A stretch of 64,000 nt of DNA from Silurus meridionalis (taxonomy: Eukaryota > Chordata > Actinopteri > Siluriformes > Siluridae). Numbering within the stretch: position 1 is the stretch's first letter; each line of letters starts with the position of its first letter. The stretch is from the NCBI RefSeq assembly GCF_014805685.1, contig NC_060887.1:28589463-28653462 (forward strand), written 5' to 3'. Positions 50,512 to 62,906 of the stretch are shown in pieces. Below the pieces are notes generated by a model. It searched no databases. It saw only the letters and a list, made by a program, of their open reading frames with translations, and was not told the origin of the DNA. Both the position numbers and the translations under genes were made by a program.

Positions 50512-53322
50512 CTAGACACAAATTCACCCAGACACATTGTGCAGTCAGATTTATAGTTCCACAGCCTACTGTTCAACCTTCAGGAGCAATTTACAAACAA
50601 AAAGTATACAATTGAGTGGTGGGGCCTGAAACCCAGAGCTTCATGATAACTTTAGACAAAATGCGCAGTTGAGAAACTTTCCTCAGCAAAGCTAAAAGTA
50701 CAGTCAGCGATGTTTGAACATCCGGACGTTTGGAGGCTTAGAAGCAACAGAGAAACAGGAAAAAGCAATTAGTGGGACGGAAAGCCGACGGCAAGAGAGA
50801 GAAAATAGAGCAATGTGGACTGAAAGTAAAAAAGGGGATTAAGATGAAGGGAAAAAAAAAAAGTCATATGAAAGCAGACGTGAATGCAGAATTGACAAAC
50901 CTTAACACCTTCAAATATGCTGACTGAACAGAAAAGTTGATCTCAAAAAATGTAGGAAAATTCTAAAATGTCTGGAAGGTTGTGTAAACATGATTCTCAT
51001 TTCAGCACAGTTCTGCCTCAGGTCCTAATCAATGAACTCAATCTGTACATGAGCATCTCAAAATCTGTTATTCCAAAAGAGCCAACAACCCATGCAAACC
51101 ACTTGTGGTGCTGATTGGCTGGGGAACAGTGCAAATTAAAACTACTGTTCAAAGAAATTAGAAGCGCAGAAACTTTCAGGCAGAGTTTATAATGAGATTA
51201 CGGGGGAAATGGATCCTCTGTGCAGAGCAGAAACTACTGCAGAGCCTGGCAAAGTGCCTGGACTTCTCTCTGAACCCTCCTTCAACGGAAAGATTCATTT
51301 CAGGAACGTCAACCATACACCGGCTGACCTTCATTATAAACGACAAAAAGATCATCTCTTTAACTCACAAAATGGGTTTATTGTTTTGACATAGCAGCTA
51401 GAACGCTGGAGAAAGGCTCACTACTCAGGACAGAAAATTGAGTTATTTTTATCAGGAGAAGTGCAATTCATTTCTGCTCATTATTAATCACAAGGCGCAT
51501 TAGGATGTAGGTCTGGCAGCACAGGTTGAGTTAGTTTTGATAATGAAGATGTATGTGTAGCCGGCTAATGAACCCTGATGGGGTTTTTGAGGCGGTCAGT
51601 GAATAGCTCCATTCATGTGCTTTTATTAAAATTCATACAAGGTCTAATGAGAATAGTGAAGAAGGTTATTGTACTTGCCATATATAATCTACATGCTACT
51701 AGGGAGGTACTGTAAAAACTGAAACATCAAAGATATCTAACATTCATCATAACTGAAATGCAGACTTATTTTTTTCCCAAGAAGATCCTCTCCCAATAGA
51801 TTCCTAGAAGTATCTCTCAAAGATGAAAGAGTTTTCTATTTCCTATGATTGCAGCAACATTTACAAGATTGGATGTCTGATGTATTAAGTACCGTAGCTG
51901 CTGCCAAATACAGTATAATTGAACCTGATGTACTAAAAGTGAACATCAGGGTGTCAATACAGTTGCAGAATTCTTGCAGATATTCACTGGGCTACTTATA
52001 CAGAAATGCTAATTAAAGCATCTACCTCTAGCTGCAAAGCCACAGGAAAGCTGAAACTGTACTGTACATCTCAACAGGAAATAAAGGATGTTGCGCAAAT
52101 CCAAATGTGGATTCAGCTCTACAGCCCAGAGGACAACAAAAGCAACGAGAGATTTGTTTAAGTGTGCAGAAATTGTTCTCATCATTAATCAGGCTACATC
52201 GTGTCTTAATAGTAAGCAGTTCAGAATAACTATTCCACATTTAATGACTTATGATGTTTGTATTACACATATGATGTGCCAATGTGCATTTATTAAACCT
52301 TGAGTAATTGTTCGCAGGAGCATTTACACAGATGTCAATTGTGACTCCAACTAGGTTTACTAGCTTGGATAAAAAATAAAATAATAAAAAGATTAATATC
52401 CTCCTCCAGAGTTTGTGTAAATGTATGTGCAAAATGAGGACACGAGTTTTAAATTAGATTATTTTCTGACTGTGAATCCGAATCAGAAATCACAATGAAT
52501 GTAGGTTCAGAATTTTTATATAAAAAATATATATTGCTATTTTCAGTAAACTCAAAACATTCCATCACATTTACATGGACAGAAAGTGAAGAAGCTGCAA
52601 CACTGCATCTTAAGACACCTTGAGCTTGAGACGTAATATGTTAAGGGCAAGGCTTCCAGAATGTGCCAGTTAATATAAAAAAGTGGACTCAAAGTCTGAC
52701 TTGCTCGACTACTATATTTATCAATGAAAAATTTATTTTGTTGCATTCTGGTGTACATTCGAGTGATTGGCAGGTCAGATAATGAAAAAAAACGACATGG
52801 TTGTGACAGATGCTGACCATCCTTTCTTATAGGAAAGACCAGATATGTTTGAGGACCTGATGTGTTTGCACAGCTTCTGTTTCAACATAGTCGATATTTA
52901 TCATCTTGCCCGGCTCACTGACATAACAAACAAATTCAGTAAGGAATCTTCAGTTTCTATCACAAATAACTGTCATCCTTTCCACTTTACTGAATGCTGT
53001 CTTGTGCCAAACAGTTGAAATAGACAGACTGATACTAAAGAGTCATTGTGCGATGTTTTTTTCTACAGGTGCATCCGAATCTCTAGTGGGTTCAACATTT
53101 TGTGCATGTGCAGCTGAAGAACAAGAGAATCAACACTCAAAAAAACAATCATCACTGTTGGCTAAATATGGACTTGGTAGTGGTTTCCCTAAGCAGATGG
53201 TGTGCATGGCATTTTTATTCTAAACAACGCCTACAAACCAAGAGCAGAACATGTCTAAATGGGAGATTACTACACAGAGCTGAAAAGAAAAAGATGGAAG
53301 AAAAATAAATTTATATATGTAC

Positions 53323-53364
<42 letters not shown>

Positions 53365-54055
53365 AAGGGTTTGGAAAACCAAAGCCATGTAACATGCCAA
53401 AGGGCAATCTGAAAGGGAATAAAAGCTAGCCTGCTAAACATAGTCATAAATTTAGTGATAAACTCATTACATTGCTATTGCTGTTTTTTGTTGTTCAAGG
53501 TGATTCTGGGGACAGAATGTTGTGGCTTTATGATAGTTTTATAACCTGCGATTTTAAAAAGAAGTCCTGTAAAAAGAAGTAGATAAGACAAAGCAACCAC
53601 CAAGTGGTGTAAGAGTTGCAGGTGTTTTACACCTACGTTACTTATTCACTCGGCCGATTTTATTAAACAGAATTATAATTCGAGACAGGGTTCATTAGCA
53701 GGCTGAAGAAATATTACAAAACATGAAAGAAATATAAGTTAAAGAAAATACATTTTTTAGCTCTGATCATTTGACAGTAACAGCCAATTCAGAGGGACTT
53801 GTATGACGGATGTCTCGGTAATCTAAAACTAATAAAAAAACTAATGTTTGTAAAGTAGTTAAAAATGACAACGACAAAAATAAACGCACCAATTGTGCAG
53901 TATGTGCTGTTCTAAAAAAACAAAAAAACAAAACAATATAACTGACAATGTGGTAACCGTAATTTCATTACATCACCCTGGCTTTTTTCCCTTTGGTGTA
54001 ACAGCATTCCTTTATTCCTTTTATTCCTGACATATTTACCGACAATACCTGACGC

Positions 54056-54100
<45 letters not shown>

Positions 54101-54333
54101 AATAACCCGGATAAGATGTTTAACATGGTTTCCTGTATGGAACCGAAACCAGTTGACTCAATACTCTGTTACGATGTGAGTCTAAATGCCTGGGTAAATT
54201 TCTTTTCCATGGAGCAGTGTGTTGACATCTTATTAGCAATTTAAAAATTAATAAATGTTATTTTTGTTTTTAGAAAATAGTGAAAAATAAAGTCAAATGC
54301 ATTTTAAATACAAAGTGCTTATGGTGTTCTTAC
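50512..54333 (-). other. l3mbtl4: l3mbtl4 intron between SAM exons
   Basis: 3.8-kb intron with donor GTAAGA at 54333-54328. It contains (ATGT)n at 53325-53362 and, 235 bases after the donor, a (TG)n tract at 54057-54098, read as CA repeats in the transcript. No other exon recognised. Confidence 0.8.
54057..54098. repeat. (TG)n microsatellite in l3mbtl4 intron
   Basis: About 21 TG units on the plus strand, hence CA repeats in the minus-strand pre-mRNA. Confidence 0.97.
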
Positions 54334-54503
54334 CTCCTCAACGGTCCAGTGGGCGACACGACTTGCCTGCACCCCGGCCACACCGGGAAGGAGCTTACAG
54401 TGCTGCTCCCAGCATAGTGGCAAGTCACGACCAGGCTGAGCAGACATGGCTGACAGGAAGACTGACTGATGCAGGGCCTGCTGGAGACTGTCCACATTTT
54501 TCT
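54334..54503 (-). CDS. l3mbtl4: L3MBTL4 coding exon (pre-SAM linker and SAM start)
   Basis: 170-base exon, two bases completing a codon plus 56 codons. It encodes EKNVDSLQQALHQSVFLSAM, then PLCWEQHCKLLPGVAG and the start of the SAM domain, SRVAHWTVEE. The LHQSVF and CWEQHCKLLPGVAG blocks are hallmarks of the L3MBTL1/3/4 family just before the SAM domain. Donor GAG|GTAAGA at 54333; acceptor TGTGCAG with AG at 54505-54504. The acceptor lacks a normal pyrimidine tract because a (TG)n repeat runs right up to it. I name it l3mbtl4 rather than l3mbtl1 or l3mbtl3 because of the neighbouring tmem200c. Upstream exons (MBT repeats, zinc finger) were not found in the remaining 9.5 kb. Confidence 0.92.
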
Positions 54504-54506
<3 letters not shown>

Positions 54507-54585
<79 letters not shown>

Positions 54586-54590
54586 ACACA
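54507..54590. repeat. (CA)n microsatellite abutting a splice acceptor
   Basis: About 41 CA units on the plus strand, so UG repeats in the l3mbtl4 transcript, ending a few bases before the acceptor AG. Cysteine/valine and histidine/threonine open frames here are artefacts. Confidence 0.97.
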
Positions 54591-56758
54591 GGCGCACAGT
54601 CAGAGATAGCGTGCATCAGCTGTACACATACATCTGCTGAGCATATGCGGAACAAAACATTGGAGCTGAAAATGATTTATAGCTCCAGTAATGCCAGTGA
54701 AATGCATGTTGCCGTGCTCGTCAGACTGCATCTTGTGCTGCTTAAATGAAAGACAGAAAACTAACACCACTAGTTGGTCTGTGTGGTTTCCTTAAGATGC
54801 TTTAGAGGATGCTAAATAAATCCAACTGAACATGATCAGGTTGCAAACTAATGAATTTGGGGATGCTCATGTATTCTCATTTAGTAGATCATTTATAGGC
54901 CAAAAAAGAGGGATAATAAAGCAATACATAGAAAGAACAATTACAAACTCAGTTTATCAGTGTTCTTTCCATCAGTCACATTGATGAGCGAAAGTGTGAG
55001 ACACTGATGAATGATTAAATATAATGAGATTGCTTATTTTGATTCATCTGTGTAGACAGGATGGAAGCATTAAGTGACTTGGTGAAGCGTTCTTTTGCCT
55101 TTCTAAGGTAATGCTGAGTAGTTATTCAGTGCTTGATAAATAGCTACAAAACTCATGAACATAAAAGAAGGTGGCAGAATATTAGGAATAAAATAACACT
55201 TCTAAGTAAGACGTTCATTCCTTCAACAAATCTACAATACAAACAGTCTGTTTGCAAAAGGATCATCATAAATTTACCATTCTCATGGGTGAAGATCATA
55301 AAAGCTCTAATAGTCACCAAAAGACTGCATGCCTCATAAAACGAGTTATTATATTCTTTTAAACGTTGTACCAGGTACGATATAACTACAGCAAATTTGT
55401 CACATAAAATTTAATTAGCATGCACTTGCCTCTATTCTCTTTTTCCACCATGTAAAGGACAAACCTACTTCATACCTCGGAGCATGAGTGCACTGCTTAT
55501 TACATTTCAGAGATTTAGCTCTGCAATTCCATTGAATTAGCACTTTACAGGCTTCGTTTGAACAATAGTAAAGTCTAAATTTACATTTAAAATTGAAATG
55601 AAACAAACATGTTTTATTTATGAATCATTAATGTTTACATTTCCTCCAATATAAAACTTCATGAATGGTCATGTATGACTGCTGGGGGTTTCAACGATTT
55701 TTTTCTCTCAGTATTAATCAGTATTACATTCGCTATATACAGCTTAGGGTGGAAGAACTTTATAGTATTCCTAACAGTGGTTTTCTATAATCATACACCA
55801 GAAGTCCAGACTAGTCATGTGAGCAGGTGAAAGCAGGTGAAGACAAATACACAGAAAACCAAGACATGGATTGAACCAGCACTACTCTAGTAGTCATCTA
55901 TGGTCAAACTTACACAGAGTTTTAACACAAACAAACAAACAAACAAACACAAATGCAGAGAACAGCAACACAATATTTTCATGTAGTCATTAAAGCACAA
56001 TTACAGGTCCTGTAGGTGTAGACATAAGCAAACAAGGACAATCTCTCTAGAATATCGCAGTCGCACTAAATCAGCCTTAAGTGGTCTGGTCATGAGTTAA
56101 AAATAAGCCATGGACAGGAAACTGTCTCACCTATCTGTACAAAGCTGTCCTTCCTGAGAGGCTCACCAAATTTCCAGATGAAAATTTTAATTTAACCTTC
56201 AGAAACATCAGACCGAATTGGGGGAAAAAAAGCAATGTACCAGTTTACTGTTTTCATTATGTTCATATTTTTAGCTTCTAAGGTTTAAAAAATACAGCTT
56301 AGTGCAAGATACACGGTACAGACAGCGGACAGTTTATTTTTTTTATTACCACCATCAGCCCTAGCATCTTTGATCAGACTTTAATCAATATTTCACTGCT
56401 GAATTTGTAATGCTGTGTGCATGCAAGACATGTAAACACAAATTACAGGGTTTTTTCTCTCAAATTATTTAGTTGAGTGTTATGTTTTAATGGGTAGCTC
56501 ATACACAAGTAAGCAACTTATTTAATATTACAGAGAATTAGAGGATTTTGACACGTCCGAGGAGTTTTGGAATAAAATTTGCATTACAAACTGGATTTTT
56601 ATCCCCCATGAAAATCCAAGAAATATTACACAGCCAGCTTCACACCCTAATGCAAATAATGCACATGCATCACATTCAACCAGCTCTCAGTGACACACAA
56701 GACATATGCTACCATTTTAGAGCCAACTTGCAATCACACTTCATCATCTGTGGCTTGA

Positions 56759-56760
<2 letters not shown>

Positions 56761-56820
<60 letters not shown>
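56761..56820. repeat. (AC)n microsatellite
   Basis: 30 AC units. Confidence 0.97.
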
Positions 56821-56823
<3 letters not shown>

Positions 56824-59509
56824 ACTGCCCTTGTGAGGATCTTCTATTCATATATTTATTAATGAAGCTAATTATTATAACATAACTACACCTGAATTCA
56901 CTTAACCTCAGTAACATAAAAAGATATATTTTCTCCTCAAATTTCTCACCTGCAAATATCCACTCCCTGCTATTACCAGCTCTCCCCTAGTATTTGACAC
57001 TAAGAAAAATGCAATCTATCACAGAAAAAGCTATCACAGTTTGGCCAGTGGCACAGTGATTGACGTGAGAAACAGCATGTCGTGTCCACGACCCAGAGAG
57101 CAGTGTTGGGAAAAGCAGTTTGCTTCATGTCGACCCGTCATGTGTCCCCACAATGTCAACTATCAGATATTTCTTCCCTTTGGGGACATCTTTGTGAGAG
57201 TTGCTAATACATTGGTCTCCGGGTGATTTTTCCTCTCACGAAAAGAGATCCCAAGTGGCCCGTTCTCACAGAAATCAGAGTGACTCAGCCAAAGGAAACA
57301 GGATTGGTGTAGATGCAGGAAAACGTGTTCTCTATAGGAGAGCTGTATGACTTGACATATTAAGCGATGCGCGCTACTGCTAAAGATATAATGTTATAAT
57401 TAGCTAAATGTATAGTGTTATTTATGTCTGTACTTTTTAAACCAAACAGCTGGAAAGAAACTTGTATCAACACTCTTGACCAATAAACCTGGTTCTGTAT
57501 AAACAAGGTGGATGAAATGTGCGAAGAAAAATATAAAAATCAAAGTATATACATTCAACATGTATTAGCCTTCAGTATGTCTCCAGTGTAAATAATCCAA
57601 AGATTACTCTGTTCACACATACCAGGATTCTATTTCAAAAGTTTTTTTTTTTTTACTTGTCACAACATGACAATTTTTGGTTTTCCCGGCAGATTCTTGC
57701 AAAACACAATGCAACGCCTCTTAGAAAAATGCAAACACTTTTCCCACCCTTTACTACTCATGCCAGTCAAACACTGCGTACTTCCTCCTGTTAGAAGACA
57801 GCTAATGGCTCCACACTCGCATCCAAGCAAACACTAAAACCACAGATAATGCAGATGAGGCTTCGTGCAAAACTGAGGCATGTCCTCATGTCGCTTACAC
57901 TAGCAATAACGCTTAATCCACAATGGCTCCTTTTAAACATGTATTGGCTCTCGAAATGAACTGTGCCACTGTTAGGGATTTAATTGTGCAGGATTTGAAC
58001 TGATTTATGAAAGCCATTAGGAACAGCTGTTAACGCTTTCTACAGGTTTTCCTCATGTGGGGAGTTTGCATGGTTTCCCTCATTTAGCCTACTGAGAGAC
58101 ATGGAAATGCTTTTCTAAATTGCTCCAAACACTTGGGATCAGCTCTGGACATTTGGATCTAACAGCCCTGACTCAATGTTGGTGAATAATAAAATTAGAC
58201 ATTAGGATGCAAAAGATGAATGTTTTATAAGCATGTTTAGATGGAGACTCTACACTATGCAAGGAGCGTCTGAATAAGGACCACACTACAAGAATTCAAT
58301 GCCACTCAAAACCAAATATACTGTATAGGTATCAGCTACAGGTATTAGACAGCTAACGCTATTCAAGCTGATTTTTCTCATTCTAGCCATAAAAGCCACA
58401 TGTTCTTAAGCAACATAACACAGAATCCACTCTACACATGTCTACACTGTTTACATGCATAAGCCTTAGTCAATATTTAAATGCAATTTTGGACATTTGT
58501 TTGGAAGAAAGAAAAAAAAAGAAAAAAATAGGGTCTGTACAGGGAGAGGGACAGAGGGGGAGAGAGAGCGGGAGAGAGAGAGAGATAAAGAGAGAGAGCG
58601 TGTAAGGATAAGGATGAGGAAGAGAGGAACAAAGGAGTAAGCAGAGAGAGTGATGCAGTGAGAACAATGAAAGGCTTCCACAGTCCCACTGCTTCTTACA
58701 TTTTGCATTTATTTGACCTAAAAGATTTGAACCGAGAGCACATTCTCTGACGCATGTTACTTCATTTAGCAGAGAGAAAAAGGATGATGGTGCAATGTTT
58801 GCTCACTCCGCTCTCCACACCGCTGCTCTTTTCAGCATGGAGAACCAGATAAAGAGACAAGCACATTACGTAACACCATTAACTTTGGTTTATGCATTTC
58901 AAAATGTAGGTTAAATAAATTAAAAAATAAATACAAACTTTTTGCATTACAGACTGCACCTTTAAATGGCTAAGCTTGTTTCTTTCTACAAAGCAAACAA
59001 ACAACAACAACAAAAAAACCTGTGACTGCCACACAGTGGTTCTTGGTAGTTTTCTTGTTAGGATTTATTTTACATTTTTGGAGATTACCCTGGCCTCTAA
59101 TACAAACACTGCTGCTCTGCTCCCAAGTTTCTACAACCTACTTATAAATAGTCTTTAAGATGCTTAAAAAAATAAACTCCTGCCACAGACGTGTATTTTA
59201 TTTAAAATGAAGTGACAAGGACAAATATCTCAGACACGTGTATAATCCTGAGTGATTAACTTGCATTATGAAAAGCCATTACAAATAACATAATGACTAC
59301 ATTCATAAGCTGATTTATCACTTCAGGATCAAGCCTAAATGATTTGTGCAGCACAAATATAGTCTAAGCTGGTGCAAAAACGCACTTCAAAGCAATTTCT
59401 CTACTGTACATACAGAACCCATTAGATAGGGTTTAAAATAAGCTTAATGCCAATCAATAAAATATATTTTCTGCACTTTTCTGCACCAATGAAATCCAAA
59501 TAAAGCTTT

Positions 59510-59720
59510 TTAGCGCCCGTTTGGTTTCTTTTTCGTCGCGAAGTCCTGGATGTTCGATTCTGCAAATCTGCAGTGACTAGCCAAAGATGGCGCTGAGGCA
59601 AACAGGTCGGCAAAGGGGTTATGCCCTGAATCACACCACCTCCAGCAGTTTTTGCTGCACCTCTTCATTAGTGCGAATGGCAGAAGCGCTAACAAGGCTG
59701 CTGACAGGAGACTCAAAGCG
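59510..59720. other. GC/CpG-enriched patch of unknown role
   Basis: Within an AT-rich intron this stretch has several CpGs (cgtcgcgaagtcc, gatggcgctgagg, ggtcggcaaagg) and overlapping open frames on both strands (plus 59587-59997; minus 59510-59716 and 59422-59634). None resembles a known protein to me. It could be an internal promoter, an exon of an unrecognised transcript, or a conserved element. Confidence 0.3.
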
Positions 59721-62177
59721 AGAGTGGAACTTGGTCGGCTGGGAGACAGCCTGGGTTACTGACACTAAGGTCCCTCAGAAACAGTCTTCTGAGCGAACAG
59801 CCAGAGAAAGCGTGACTCATCAGGAAGCGCTCTCCAGAGGGAGATTGTGTGAGGGTGTGTGTCTGCAGTGGGTCCAGGCTCCAACAGGGTGTGAGTACAC
59901 AGAGAATGTGTGTTGGCATGCTAGTGGCTCTGTCTGTCAGAAGATTAGAGACACTTACAGAGAGTGTGCTCACTATGAAAAGCATGCTGCTGTGTAGGAA
60001 CATGAGGTAAATACTGATCATTTAATTTCAACAATACGAACGCAACATGAGCGGTCAGGTGACTTTATCATGGCCTTTGTACGTGGATGCATCACAGTCA
60101 CACACCCTGATAGACAAGATGGAAATTTTGGTTTGCTGACACTTCTCGGATAGTGGTGATCATCAGACCAGAAGTCAATCGTTGTGTAAACTGTATACTT
60201 ATAATTGCTGAGTGATTGTAAAATCTCAAATAAATTCATACTCCCTACATACAATTTTTTAATTGTGACCTTCCGATCCAAAGTCCAATGCTTTACCCAC
60301 TAATCTCCCACCTCCAGAGTGTCCAGTGGAGCGTCTGGCCACAAGAGTGGAGGTTTATATAACAGCAAATGAGGATCAAATGGGATGCCCAAAATTCACA
60401 TACAAACCCTATAGCTAGAAGTCCACAAGCCTTTTTGCAGACAGTGTTGCAGCTATAATCTAAAGTCACTCCCTCAAATACATACTGTATAAGCACTACT
60501 CTGAATAACATTAAACTGTTTTCATTGTGTCTAAAACATGCTCTTTGCTATGTCTGATTTGGGCTGTAAATCAAATAACTTCTGACCAATCAGCATTGCT
60601 GTGGTATAATCTAAAATAAACCATGTATTAATGGTTTTATCTTCATACCATACAGCAGGTTAAGAGTGGTGCATGGCTGCTTCTTTTCAAAGGGACTATC
60701 CTGTTCATATATCGGCGTGTTTGTACTTTTTTTTGGAATCAGTGTTGATCAAAGAGGAAAAAAGAAAGCCACACACTGTCATGCTTATCCTGTCACAGAA
60801 ACCATTGCCATGGTGATAGTCAGAAAGATCATCATCACTTAAGCACCTGCTTATAATTTGTTGTGCCACATGCTCCTTGTAGGTCTATTTGGCAAACAGG
60901 ACAGAATCAGACAATATGTCAAGACAGATTAAAGTCATCCTAAGACTGCACAAGAGAGGACTGTGAATAATAAGCCCTGTATCATAAAGAGCACCCAGAA
61001 CATGCCTGCTTTGTTCTGTGTTATGCTACAATGGTTGCAATCCAGTGACTTACCTACTTACTAAGAGAAGAAATTGTAGGTGTATCGTGTAGCATGTATT
61101 AACAATTAGAAGTTGATGGGGATTCCTCAATCACCATCAAGTTTAATAATTTGCTTTACTACCTTTATGCTTAAAATACGGTCAAAATAAACAGCTTTAA
61201 ACAGGAAGGAAGTAGTCGAGAAAGAACTATTTCAGACTCTTGTCCTCACTTGACCTTGTTCTGGTTTGAATCCATTCCCCTGAATCTGATCTGCGAGATA
61301 TAATTCGACATAAATCCTTAAAAAAAAAAAAAAAAACATTGAACCACTTATGCTAATTGCACTAATGTAAATGATGGGTGAAGAGTGGATGGTAAAAACA
61401 ATTGTTAAAGCGTCAGAATATGGACTGTAGGCCAAGTGCTATTCATGATACTTCTAAGCAATTTAAACCAGTAAATTATTCAAGCCATACAAATACGAGA
61501 CTAGAAGCACAAAATGCATTGGATGACTAATGGAAAAGCAGAAAACAATTTGCTTGGCTATGTGATGCACACAGCGCAGGTGTGTATGCAGATAAAAAGC
61601 ACATGCTGTTTGCTCGTTTGTTCCAGGGTTTTCTCTCTTCCAGTTTCTTTTTCTCTTCTTTTGCTCTGTGCCTGTGCACCCCTCCCCCTCTCAAGATCTA
61701 ACCAGAAGGGCAGCCAGGATTGTAGTGTGCACTTCTGCAGTGAGCCTTGGAGGCTTCCCAAGTCAATGAACAATGAAAATACTGCCTAAGCACTAACCCG
61801 AATCCTCACGAGCATTTAATAAACTGGCCCCAAAACCTTAACACCGATGGGTCACATTTAAGTGCAATCCGATACTATGGTGTGTAAACAGTATTCAGTC
61901 AACATATTTGAAGACTATATGAGGCACATTTCCTCCAAAAAGACAGAACTGGATGCATGAATGACGTGTTCTGCTTTTAATGCAGGGATTAAAGTGTTTA
62001 ATAATGAACACATCATCAAGCAATTATACCAATGTGTATACCAATGTTAATGTATAAACAGATCAATACAATAGTCAATTACAGCACCATAGATTCAAAA
62101 CTATATCACATGTTCTGTGTGCATACCCATTGAATACATATTTTATAACATACATACATACATATACACATACACAC

Positions 62178-62183
<6 letters not shown>

Positions 62184-62250
<67 letters not shown>
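62184..62250. repeat. (CA)n microsatellite
   Basis: About 33 CA units, preceded by imperfect CATA repeats from about 62150. Confidence 0.96.
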
Positions 62251-62252
<2 letters not shown>

Positions 62253-62574
62253 TATATAGTTAAGAAATATAACAGCTGGTTTATCAACTAAAAATGCCAT
62301 TTACATGCTCTAATAGACTGTAGCACCATAGCACAATAAACAGGCCAATTTTCCAGTCTGCTTGTGTTACCACTAGAACCATAAACCAATTATATATAAC
62401 AGTTGTATACAAACAATGCTGAAGCATCAAATAACTGCAGAAATGGTCAATACTAAAGGCCAAAAGAGTTTGGGAGGTCACACCACAAGTATACACACAC
62501 AGAATATGCACTTCCATTTCATTATCTTGGAGATTTTCTCAACTATGATTTTTTTTTATTAGCATGACAAAATA

Positions 62575-62904
62575 CAGTAATCCCCCGCTTTACTGTGGTT
62601 GGAATCTCGTGCCCTCGGTTTATCGCGGAATAACATTTGCCACATAAGTAATTAATTTAGATTTTTCCGGTCTCTTGCGGATAGCACGATAGACCAAAAA
62701 ACATATAGGGAATTGTTTTTATGTTGAAAAAATGAAATTTATTAATAGGAATATAATGATTAATTATAAAATTAAGTAAAATGTTGATATAGCACAGTAC
62801 TGCATACATAAAATAGCATGTTTGGGGTGGCATTCGTTTATCACGGTTTTTAGTTTATCGCGGGCGGTTTTGGAAAGTAACCCGCGATAGACTGGGGATT
62901 ACTG
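62575..62904. mobile_element. pogo/Tc1-type MITE with TA duplication
   Basis: Starts CAGTAATCCCC and ends GGGGATTACTG, a perfect inverted pair, with TA on both sides (62573-62574 and 62905-62906). Inside are 'tttatcgcgg'-type motifs near both ends, as in vertebrate Tigger/pogo-derived short elements. 330 bp with no coding capacity. Confidence 0.82.
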
Positions 62905-62906
62905 TA

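Larger units (their letters stand above)
54591..62574 (-). other. l3mbtl4: Upstream l3mbtl4 intron, no confirmed exon
   Basis: Presumed intron. It contains (CA)n at 56761-56820 and GA-rich sequence at 58550-58600. Two weak exon-like spots on the minus strand (56131-56153 and 56949-56985) would fit the reading phase of the next exon but have no recognisable content. A CpG/GC-rich patch at 59510-59720 is listed separately. (CA)n at 62184-62250. Confidence 0.5.

Noticed and set aside
54056..54244. Cys-Val rich 62-aa frame
   Set aside because: Begins in a (TG)n microsatellite and has no recognisable content.
59587..59997. 136-aa plus-strand frame
   Set aside because: No recognisable domain, opposite strand to the host gene, and overlapping open frames on the other strand; more likely a compositional effect.
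61514..61789. 91-aa frame with hydrophobic stretch, possible secreted peptide
   Set aside because: The hydrophobic part is a CT-rich low-complexity run and there are no supporting splice or conservation signs.
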